Shown here piece after piece: positions 1 through 6,469 of a stretch of DNA of 64,000 nt (positions within the stretch are counted from its first letter, which is position 1; every line of letters starts with the position of its first letter). Location: assembly GCF_000721265.1 (NCBI RefSeq), contig NZ_JOFZ01000012.1, positions 62,001-126,000 on the forward strand, in the 5' to 3' direction. Made by a program: the position numbers and the translations under genes. This DNA is from Streptomyces sp. NRRL F-5126 (GTDB lineage Bacteria > Actinomycetota > Actinomycetes > Streptomycetales > Streptomycetaceae). The notes beneath the pieces were generated by a model. It was not told the DNA's origin. It saw only the letters and a program-made list of their open reading frames with translations, and searched no databases.

Positions 1-144
1 CCGCACGTGCAGCGCCGGTGCTGCCGTCCCATCGCTCATGCCTGCACTGTACGAGACCGTGGGTACCCTCGTTCGAGCAGATCGGGGCGGTGCGGAACAG
101 GCCGCCCGCACGCCCCGCCGACGAACCACGGAAGAAGACCGGAC
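1..144. other. Left edge, no gene recognised
   Basis: The first 144 bases precede the most likely start of the first gene. An in-frame ATG at 7 exists, but the residues it would add are arginine-rich and look like translated leader, not protein. A purine-rich stretch near 130-138 could be the ribosome binding site for the GTG at 145. I see no other feature. Confidence 0.5.
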
Positions 145-1296
145 GTGACACAGCCCGCGCCCACCGCTCCCCCGCGCAGCGCCCTTCTCGACCTCGCGCC
201 GCCCACCGCCGACGGCTTCGCCGCCGTCGAGCGCCGGGTGGCCGCGCTGCTCGGCACGGAGAACGACGTGGTGATCATGCAGGGCGAGGCCCTGCTGCCG
301 CTCGAAGGGTGTGTGAAGGGCGCGGCGCGGCCCGGTTCCACCGCGCTGAACGTGGTGACCGGGCCCTACGGGCAGACGTTCGGCAACTGGCTGCGCGAGT
401 GCGGCGCGAGCGTGCACGACCTGGAGGTGCCGTTCTCCGGCGCGGCCGGTGCCGAGCAGGTCGAAGCGGCGCTCGCGGCGCACCCCGAGACCGGCTTCGT
501 CTCCCTGGTGCACGCGGAGGCCGCGACCGGCAACACCAACCCCGTCGCGGAGATCGGCGAGGTCGTGCGGGCGCACGGCGCGCTGCTGATGCTGGACGCG
601 GTGGCGTCGGTGGCCGCCGAGCCGCTGCTGACGGACGAGTGGGGCGTCGACCTCTGCGTGATCGGCGCGCAGAAGGCAATGGGCGGGCCCGCGGGCGTCT
701 CGGCGGTGGCCGTGAGCGGACGCGCGTGGGAGCGGCTCGAGAGCAATCCGCGCGCGCCGCGCCGCTCGTACCTGTCGCTGCTCGACTGGAAGGAGCGGTG
801 GATCGACGCGGGCAGGCGCACGCTTCCGCACGCCCCCGCCCAGCTGGAGATGGCAGCGCTCGACGCCTGTCTCGCGCGGATCGAGGAGACGGGCCTCGCG
901 GCCGTCCAGGCGCGGCACCGGGCCGCGGCGGCGGCGACGCGCGCCGGCGTGGTGTCCCTCGGCGGCGGTTTCGCCCCGTACGTGCGTGAGCCGTCGGCGG
1001 CGGCGCCGGTCGCGACGACGCTGCGCACGCCCGCGGGGGTCGACGCGTCGGCGCTGGTGGCGAAGGCCTTGACAGCGGACGCGTCGCTGCCGATCGCCGC
1101 GGGCGGCGGAGCGCTGGCCGCGGAGATGGTCCGGGTCAACCACTACGGCGCGAACGCCACCTTTGAGGCGGTGACGGGCTCGCTTCGCGCCCTGGGCGAC
1201 GCGCTCGCGGGGACGCGCGCGGGCGACGCCCCGCGCCCCGCCGACACGGAGGCCGCCGTGCGCGCCGCGACCGGCGCGTGGTCTGACGCTTTGTGA
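145..1296 (+). CDS. PLP-dependent aminotransferase, class V fold (alanine-glyoxylate transaminase-like)
   Basis: A 383-residue enzyme of the small class V aminotransferase type. The probable PLP lysine is K177 in a VIGAQKAMGG context, preceded by the cofactor-binding aspartate in MLDAVASV. The LNVVTGPYGQTFGNW segment resembles the phosphate-binding region of serine/alanine-glyoxylate transaminases. The GTG start is chosen because it follows a purine-rich site (about 130-138) and the upstream in-frame residues look non-coding. It is followed by a strong hairpin terminator and then the ectABCD operon in the same direction. Substrate is unknown. Linkage to ectoine metabolism is positional only. 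Confidence 0.75.
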   Translation: MTQPAPTAPPRSALLDLAPPTADGFAAVERRVAALLGTENDVVIMQGEALLPLEGCVKGAARPGSTALNVVTGPYGQTFGNWLRECGASVHDLEVPFSGAAGAEQVEAALAAHPETGFVSLVHAEAATGNTNPVAEIGEVVRAHGALLMLDAVASVAAEPLLTDEWGVDLCVIGAQKAMGGPAGVSAVAVSGRAWERLESNPRAPRRSYLSLLDWKERWIDAGRRTLPHAPAQLEMAALDACLARIEETGLAAVQARHRAAAAATRAGVVSLGGGFAPYVREPSAAAPVATTLRTPAGVDASALVAKALTADASLPIAAGGGALAAEMVRVNHYGANATFEAVTGSLRALGDALAGTRAGDAPRPADTEAAVRAATGAWSDAL

Positions 1297-1308
1297 CCAC
1301 TCATGATG

Positions 1309-1353
1309 TTCCTGTGGTTCCCGCGCGGAATTACTACCGCGCGGGACCAGGAA
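1309..1353 (+). terminator. Terminator after the first aminotransferase gene
   Basis: A perfect 10 bp stem TCCCGCGCGG (1319-1328) pairs with CCGCGCGGGA (1337-1346) across an 8-base loop. It is extended by TTCCTG (1309-1314) pairing with CAGGAA (1348-1353). It lies 12 bases after the stop codon. No clear U-tract follows, as is common in Streptomyces. Confidence 0.7.
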
Positions 1354-1518
1354 TACGTTAAGTTGAGAATAAGAATTGCATCTCTTTTACACGCAGCTTC
1401 CCGTCTTGCTTCTGCCCGGTTTTCCTGGGGTTAAACGCCAAGATTTCGACAGGATGTTCAGCGTGATTCGGACATGTTTCCGGCCGTCATCCACTTGTGA
1501 CCGAGTCCACAGCGAGCG

Positions 1519-1550
1519 GGGATTTGTCCCATAGTTCCGGGACAAATCCC
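1519..1550. repeat. Inverted repeat upstream of ectA (distal)
   Basis: GGGATTTGTCCC (1519-1530) and its exact reverse complement GGGACAAATCCC (1539-1550) are separated by 8 bases. Each arm is itself of the form GGGA-N4-TCCC, so it could be read as a hairpin or as two operator half-sites. It lies about 117 bases before the ectA start. Confidence 0.7.
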
Positions 1551-1638
1551 TACCAAGCGCCGCTCTCGGTGTTCGAGGTCGCGCCCGCGTGATAACACAA
1601 GACCCCGTTTCTCCCAACCCCTTTCCCGGATGCATCTT

Positions 1639-1661
1639 TTGAATTTGCTCGGTAAATTCAA
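1639..1661. promoter_or_regulatory. Palindrome overlapping the ectA start region
   Basis: TTGAATTT (1639-1646) and AAATTCAA (1654-1661) form perfect 8 bp arms around a 7-base spacer. The palindrome ends 5 bases before the ectA ATG. TAAATT at 1653-1658 fits a -10 element for a transcript starting at or near the ATG. No Shine-Dalgarno sequence lies between palindrome and start codon. Confidence 0.55.
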
Positions 1662-1666
1662 TCCGT

Positions 1667-2245
1667 ATGACCGCCGCACAAGCAGACCTTGCAGGCGCCA
1701 GTGGCGAATTCACCTCAGCGTCCCCGGGAGCACCATCCCAGGGATCATTCGTGATCGACACTCCACGAGTGGAGGACGGAGCCGCGATCTGGCGCATCGC
1801 CCGTGACTCCGAGGTACTGGACCTCAACTCCTCGTACAGCTACCTGCTGTGGTGCCGCGACTTCGCCGCCACGTCCGTCGTCGCGAGGGACACCGCCGGC
1901 GAGCCGATGGGCTTCGTGACCGGCTACGTCAGGCCGCAGCGCCCGGACGTGCTCGTCGTCTGGCAGGTGGCCGTCGACGACGCCCACCGCGGCAAGGGGA
2001 TCGCCGGCGCCCTCCTCGACGAGCTGACCGCGCGGGTGACCGGCGAACTCGGCGTCACCGCCCTCGAGACCACCGTGACCCCTGACAACGTTCCCTCGGA
2101 CCGCATGTTCACCGCCTACGCGGCGCGCCGCGGCGCGGCACTGGACCGCGAGGTCCTCTTCGCCGGCGGCCTCTTCCCGGAGGACGGGGACACCGCACAC
2201 GCCCCCGAGGTCCTCTACCGCATCACGCCGCTGACCTCCGGCTGA
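1667..2245 (+). CDS. ectA: L-2,4-diaminobutyrate acetyltransferase EctA
   Basis: A 192-residue GNAT-fold enzyme that acetylates L-2,4-diaminobutyrate to N-gamma-acetyl-diaminobutyrate, the second step of ectoine synthesis. Family hallmarks are the NSSYSYLLWCRDF substrate region and the acetyl-CoA loop HRGKGIAGALL. The Ala/Ser-rich first 25 residues precede the conserved start of the domain. It is the first gene of ectABCD. The ATG has no Shine-Dalgarno sequence and sits 5 bases after a palindrome, so a leaderless transcript is likely (inference). Family and gene order make the assignment firm. Confidence 0.95.
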   Translation: MTAAQADLAGASGEFTSASPGAPSQGSFVIDTPRVEDGAAIWRIARDSEVLDLNSSYSYLLWCRDFAATSVVARDTAGEPMGFVTGYVRPQRPDVLVVWQVAVDDAHRGKGIAGALLDELTARVTGELGVTALETTVTPDNVPSDRMFTAYAARRGAALDREVLFAGGLFPEDGDTAHAPEVLYRITPLTSG

Positions 2246-2406
2246 GCCCCGCACGACCCGCACCGCCACGGCGCACGGCCCGACCACGGCGCAGGCGCCG
2301 CGCTGCGTGCGGCACCGGGGCCGAAGCGCCCCATCGGGCCGCTCGCCCCGCCGACCTCCCACTCGTCCCGGACAACCTCCGTTCCTCCGCACCGCAGGAG
2401 ACCGCT

Positions 2407-3693
2407 GTGACCATCACCCCGCCCGCCCTGAGCGTCTTCGAGACCACCGAGTCCGAGGTGCGCAGCTACTGCCGCGGCTGGCCCGCCGTCTTCGACCGCG
2501 CGCAGGGCAGCCACATCACCGACGAGGACGGCCACACGTACCTCGACTTCTTCGCCGGAGCCGGCTCACTCAACTACGGCCACAACAACCCGGTGCTGAA
2601 ACGCGCGCTGATCGACTACATCGAGCGGGACGGCATCACGCACGGCCTCGACATGGCCACGTCCGCGAAACGCGCGTTCCTCGAGTCCTTCCAGAACGTG
2701 ATCCTGCGCCCGCGCGACCTGCCCTACAAGGTCATGTTCCCGGGTCCGACGGGCACCAACGCCGTGGAGTCCGCGCTGAAGCTGGCGCGCAAGGTGAAGA
2801 ACCGCGAGTCCGTGGTCTCGTTCACCAACGCCTTCCACGGCATGTCGCTCGGCTCCCTCGCGGTCACCGGCAACGCCTTCAAGCGCGCGGGCGCCGGCAT
2901 CCCGCTGGTCCACGGCACGCCGATGCCGTTCGACCACTACTTCGACGACAAGGTGCCGGACTTCCTCTGGTTCGAGCGGCTCCTCGAGGACCGCGGCTCC
3001 GGCCTGAACAAGCCCGCCGCCGTGATCGTGGAGACCATCCAGGGCGAGGGCGGCATCAACGTGGCGCGCCCCGAGTGGCTGCGCGCGCTGTCCGACCTGT
3101 GCCACCGCCACGACATGCTGCTGATCGTGGACGACATCCAGATGGGGTGCGGCCGCACCGGCCCGTTCTTCTCCTTCGAGGAGGCCGGGATCGTGCCCGA
3201 CATCGTCACGGTGTCGAAGTCCATCAGCGGCTACGGGCTGCCGATGTCGCTGTGCCTGTTCCGCCCCGAGCTGGACGTCTGGGAGCCGGGCGAGCACAAC
3301 GGCACGTTCCGCGGCAACAACCCGGCCTTCGTCACGGCCGCCGCCGCGCTGAACACGTACTGGGCCGACGGCCAGATGGAGAAGCAGACGCTCGCCCGCG
3401 GCGAGCAGGTCGAGCAGGCCCTGGTGGGGATCTGCTCGGAGAGCGCGGGCGGCGGCGCCGAGTTCCGCGGCCGCGGCCTGGTCTGGGGCATCGAGTTCCA
3501 CGACAAGCCCAGGGCCACCGCCGTGTGCAGGCGCGCCTTCGAGCTCGGGCTGCTGCTGGAGACCTCGGGCCCGGAGAGCGAGGTCGTCAAGCTGCTCCCC
3601 GCCCTGACCACCACGCCGGAGGAGCTCGACGAGGGACTGCGGACGCTGGACCGCGCCGTGCGTGACACCGCGTGCGTACCGGCCGGGGTCTGA
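2407..3693 (+). CDS. ectB: Diaminobutyrate--2-oxoglutarate transaminase EctB
   Basis: A 428-residue class III aminotransferase that converts L-aspartate-4-semialdehyde plus glutamate to L-2,4-diaminobutyrate, committing carbon to ectoine. The PLP lysine is K271 in TVSKSISGYG, preceded by the IVDDIQMGCGRTG motif typical of class III enzymes. The GFNYGHNNP-type N-terminal motif appears as LNYGHNNP. The GTG start follows a GCAGGAG ribosome site. It lies 161 bases after ectA in the same direction. Length matches the family (about 420-430). Confidence 0.96.
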   Translation: MTITPPALSVFETTESEVRSYCRGWPAVFDRAQGSHITDEDGHTYLDFFAGAGSLNYGHNNPVLKRALIDYIERDGITHGLDMATSAKRAFLESFQNVILRPRDLPYKVMFPGPTGTNAVESALKLARKVKNRESVVSFTNAFHGMSLGSLAVTGNAFKRAGAGIPLVHGTPMPFDHYFDDKVPDFLWFERLLEDRGSGLNKPAAVIVETIQGEGGINVARPEWLRALSDLCHRHDMLLIVDDIQMGCGRTGPFFSFEEAGIVPDIVTVSKSISGYGLPMSLCLFRPELDVWEPGEHNGTFRGNNPAFVTAAAALNTYWADGQMEKQTLARGEQVEQALVGICSESAGGGAEFRGRGLVWGIEFHDKPRATAVCRRAFELGLLLETSGPESEVVKLLPALTTTPEELDEGLRTLDRAVRDTACVPAGV

Positions 3694-3820
3694 ACGCCCG
3701 CGCAACCAGCCGTGCCCGGCCGTGCGGACCCGCGGGAGCCATCCCACCGGGTCCCCCGGCCGTCACACACCCTGGCGCCGTCCAGGGGGCGCCCGGGGGC
3801 TGCGTCCCGGCCCCCCGGCG

Positions 3821-3836
3821 TCATACGTTCGTATGA
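3821..3836. promoter_or_regulatory. Palindrome before ectC
   Basis: TCATACG and CGTATGA form perfect 7 bp arms around TT. It lies between a GC-rich hairpin-prone stretch (about 3780-3818) and the ectC ribosome site GAGAAAGG (about 3838-3845). It could be an operator or a short mRNA hairpin. Confidence 0.5.
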
Positions 3837-3857
3837 AGAGAAAGGCAAGAGCACACC

Positions 3858-4253
3858 GTGATCGTCCGTTCTTTCCAGGAGTTCAAGGGCACCGACCGCC
3901 ACATCAAGGCCGAGTCCGGCACGTGGGAGAGCACCCGGATCGTCCTGGCCAAGGAGAAGGTCGGCTTCTCCCTGCACGAGACCATCATGTACGCGGGCAC
4001 CGAGACGTCGATGTGGTACGCCAACCACATCGAGGCGGTGCTGTGCGTCGAGGGCGAGGCCCAGGTCACCGACGACGAGACCGGGCAGGTGTACGACATC
4101 ACGCCCGGCACGATGTACCTGCTCAACGGCCACGAGCACCACACCGTGCGCCCCAAGTCGGACTTCCGCGTCATCTGCGTCTTCAACCCGCCGGTGACGG
4201 GCCGCGAGGAGCACGACGAGAACGGTGCGTACCCCCTGCTGACCGAGGACTGA
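3858..4253 (+). CDS. ectC: Ectoine synthase EctC
   Basis: A 131-residue cupin that cyclises N-gamma-acetyl-diaminobutyrate to ectoine. The N-terminus MIVRSFQEF and the [21 protein letters not shown], split here as the ligand-bearing cupin strand region, are family signatures, as is the [13 protein letters not shown] cupin motif. The GTG start at 3858 follows a GAGAAAGG site. It sits 164 bases after ectB. That gap contains a GC-rich hairpin and a short palindrome, so independent control is possible. Length is standard. Confidence 0.96.
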   Translation: MIVRSFQEFKGTDRHIKAESGTWESTRIVLAKEKVGFSLHETIMYAGTETSMWYANHIEAVLCVEGEAQVTDDETGQVYDITPGTMYLLNGHEHHTVRPKSDFRVICVFNPPVTGREEHDENGAYPLLTED

Positions 4254-4301
4254 GCACAGTCCCGGCACACCCGAAGGATCGCTTGAAAGCAACGAGGAAG
4301 T

Positions 4302-4323
4302 CCGGGATTCCACGGAATACCGG
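4302..4323. promoter_or_regulatory. Palindrome abutting the ectD ribosome site
   Basis: CCGG-G-ATTCC (4302-4311) faces GGAAT-A-CCGG (4314-4323). The 22-base near-perfect palindrome has a single G-A mismatch and a 2-base centre. The GGAAGGA ribosome site of ectD follows immediately. Confidence 0.5.
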
Positions 4324-4335
4324 GGAAGGAAGACC

Positions 4336-5235
4336 ATGACCACCGCCCCAGCCCGCCCCAAGGACCTCTACCCGACGCGTGGCGCCACCGAGGTGACCAC
4401 CCCGCGCCAGGACCCGGTCGTGTGGTCCGTGCCGGACGCCCCGGGCCCGATCGAGCCCGCCGGGCTCGGCGCCTTCGAGCGCGACGGGTTCCTCGCCATC
4501 GACCAGCTGGTCGGCCCCGACGAGGTGGCACGGTTCCGTGCCGAGGCCGACCGGCTGACCACGGATCCGGCCATCCGCGCCGACGAGCGCTCCATCGTGG
4601 AGCCGCGCTCGCAGGAGATCCGCTCGGTCTTCGAGATCCACAAGATCAGCGAGGTCTTCGCCTCCCTCGTACGGGACGAGCGCGTCGTCGGCATCGCCCG
4701 GCAGATACTGGGCTCGGACGTGTACGTGCACCAGTCGCGCATCAACCTCAAGCCGGGGTTCGGCGCCTCCGGGTTCTACTGGCACTCGGACTTCGAGACC
4801 TGGCACGCCGAGGACGGCATGCCGAACATGCGCGCCGTGTCGGTGTCGATCGCGCTGACGGAGAACTTCGACACCAACGGCGGGCTGATGATCATGCCCG
4901 GCTCGCACAAGTCGTTCCTCGGGTGCGCCGGTGAGACGCCCGAGGACAACTACAAGAAGTCGCTGCAGATGCAGGACGCGGGCACGCCGTCGGACGAGGC
5001 GCTGACGCGGATGGCGGACGCGCACGGCATCAAGCTGTTCACGGGCAAGGCCGGCTCGGCGACCTGGTTCGACTGCAACTGCATGCACGGCTCGGGCGAC
5101 AACATCACGCCCTACGCGCGCAGCAACGTGTTCGTCGTGTTCAACAGCGTGGAGAACGCCGCGGTCGAGCCGTACGCGGCCCCGATCCGGCGCCCCGACT
5201 TCATCGGAGCGCGGGACTTCACCCCGGTACGGTGA
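4336..5235 (+). CDS. ectD: Ectoine hydroxylase EctD
   Basis: A 299-residue non-haem Fe(II)/2-oxoglutarate dioxygenase of the PhyH superfamily that converts ectoine to 5-hydroxyectoine. The iron triad is visible: H150 and D152 in FYWHSDFETWH, and H251 in CNCMHGSG. The family motif GASGFYWHSDFETWHAEDG is intact. The ATG start follows a GGAAGGAAG site. It is the last gene of the ect operon, closed by a 19 bp perfect hairpin. Its presence implies the strain makes hydroxyectoine as well as ectoine. Confidence 0.96.
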   Translation: MTTAPARPKDLYPTRGATEVTTPRQDPVVWSVPDAPGPIEPAGLGAFERDGFLAIDQLVGPDEVARFRAEADRLTTDPAIRADERSIVEPRSQEIRSVFEIHKISEVFASLVRDERVVGIARQILGSDVYVHQSRINLKPGFGASGFYWHSDFETWHAEDGMPNMRAVSVSIALTENFDTNGGLMIMPGSHKSFLGCAGETPEDNYKKSLQMQDAGTPSDEALTRMADAHGIKLFTGKAGSATWFDCNCMHGSGDNITPYARSNVFVVFNSVENAAVEPYAAPIRRPDFIGARDFTPVR

Positions 5236-5250
5236 CGCTGCCCAGGTGAA

Positions 5251-5290
5251 CGGGTGTGGGGACGGAGGCCTGCCTCCGTCCCCACACCCG
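5251..5290. terminator. Bidirectional terminator between ectD and the opposing aminotransferase gene
   Basis: A perfect 19 bp inverted repeat: 5251-5269 pairs with 5272-5290 around a 2-base centre. It lies 15 bases after the ectD stop and 23 bases before the stop of the convergent gene, so it can serve both strands. Confidence 0.85.
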
Positions 5291-5313
5291 TGTCCAGAGG
5301 GGATCGGGCCGGG

Positions 5314-6372
5314 TCAGCCGGCGAGCGCCTCAAGCGCCCTGTCCACGTCCGCGTCCGTGTTGTACAGGTGGAACGACAGCCTGAGGTTGCCCGCGCGCAC
5401 CGACGCGTCCACGCCCGCCGCGCGCAGGGCGTCCTGCCGGCCGCCGAGTCCCGGCACGCCCACCACGGCCGAGTCCGCCGCGGCGACGACGTCGTGCCCC
5501 GCTTCGGCCAGGCCGGCGCGGAACCGCTTCGAGAGCGCCGTGGCGTGGGCGTGCACGGCGTCGACGCCGACCTCTTCGAGCAGCGCCAGCGAGCGCTCGG
5601 CGCCGTGGTACGCGAGGAAGGCGGCGGGCTCGTCGAACCGGCGTGCGTCCGGCGCGAGTTCGGTGACAGGGCCGTAGGTGCTGCGCCACGGGTCGGCGCC
5701 GGCGAGCCACCCCGCGTGCAGCGGCGCCAGGGTCTCCTGGGCGCGCTCCGTGACCGTGAGGAACGAGGTGCCGCGCGGGCTGCACAGGAACTTGAAGCCG
5801 CCGGTGACGGTGTAGTCCCACTCCCCCGCCGAAAGCGGCAGCCACCCCGCAGCCTGCGTGGCGTCGAGGAGCGTGCGCGCACCGTGGGCCGCGGCGGCCT
5901 CCCGTACCGCGGGCAGGTCCGCGATCCGGCCGTCGGCGGACTGGACGGCGGACAGCGCGACGAGCGCGGTGCGCGCGTCGACCGCCGCGGCGAGCCGTTC
6001 GAGCGGCACCTGCCTGATGGTCAGGCCGCGCACCGAGAACGGCGTCAGGAGTGAGCTGAAGTCCCCCTCGGGCACGAGGACTTCGCCGTCCGAGGGGACG
6101 GAGGCCGCGACCACGGCCACATGCACGCAGACGGCGCTGCCCACCGCGACACGCTCGGCGGGCACGCCCACGAGCCGCCCGAACGAGGCACGCGCCGCGT
6201 CCACCGACTCGAAGCTGCCCGCGCCGCGGCCGCCGCGGCCCGTCGCGTTGGCCGCGGCGAGCTCCTGCACGGCGGCCACCGCGCCGCGCGGCAGCAGGCC
6301 GCAGTTCGACGTGTTCAGGTACGCGGTGTCCGGAGCGAATTCGGTGCCGCCGAGGCGGTTCGAGGTGTCCAT
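5314..6372 (-). CDS. Aminotransferase class V-fold PLP enzyme
   Basis: A 352-residue cysteine-desulfurase/isopenicillin-N-epimerase-like PLP enzyme. The start AYLNTSNCGLLPRG is typical of this group. The cofactor-binding aspartate lies in LLDATQAAGW and the PLP lysine is K194 in TVTGGFKFLCSPRG. The C-terminal NLRLSFHLYNTDADVD matches the family end. ATG 6372 is preferred; an in-frame TTG at 6399 has no better ribosome site. It is convergent with ectD. Substrate cannot be told from sequence. An aminotransferase or lyase role is equally possible. Confidence 0.75.
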   Translation of the reverse strand: MDTSNRLGGTEFAPDTAYLNTSNCGLLPRGAVAAVQELAAANATGRGGRGAGSFESVDAARASFGRLVGVPAERVAVGSAVCVHVAVVAASVPSDGEVLVPEGDFSSLLTPFSVRGLTIRQVPLERLAAAVDARTALVALSAVQSADGRIADLPAVREAAAAHGARTLLDATQAAGWLPLSAGEWDYTVTGGFKFLCSPRGTSFLTVTERAQETLAPLHAGWLAGADPWRSTYGPVTELAPDARRFDEPAAFLAYHGAERSLALLEEVGVDAVHAHATALSKRFRAGLAEAGHDVVAAADSAVVGVPGLGGRQDALRAAGVDASVRAGNLRLSFHLYNTDADVDRALEALAG

Positions 6373-6432
6373 GGGCAGCCAGCCTGGATCAACCGGCAAC
6401 CCGCGTCAATCACCACGGGTCGCGTCTGATCG

Positions 6433-6447
6433 ATAAGCGCGACTTAT
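6433..6447. promoter_or_regulatory. Short palindrome upstream of the class V enzyme gene
   Basis: ATAAG (6433-6437) and CTTAT (6443-6447) flank a 5-base spacer, in the AT-richer patch between the FUSC gene and the class V enzyme gene. A nearby GTCGCG / CGCGAC pair overlaps it. It is positioned as a promoter-proximal operator for the leftward gene at 6372. Confidence 0.35.
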
Positions 6448-6469
6448 ACGGGGGGCGGCGTACGGCGCG

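Larger units (their letters stand above)
1297..1666 (+). promoter_or_regulatory. ect upstream control region
   Basis: This 370-base stretch without a gene separates the aminotransferase gene from ectA. After the terminator comes an unusually AT-rich segment (about 1355-1400). Then come two perfect inverted repeats, at 1519-1550 and 1639-1661. It almost certainly holds the ect promoter and its operators. No small reading frame in it looks coding. Confidence 0.6.

Noticed and set aside
1297..1666. A minus-strand open frame across the ect upstream region (1387-1827)
   Set aside because: It overlaps ectA and the inverted repeats, has no family motif, and its composition is not that of a coding region.
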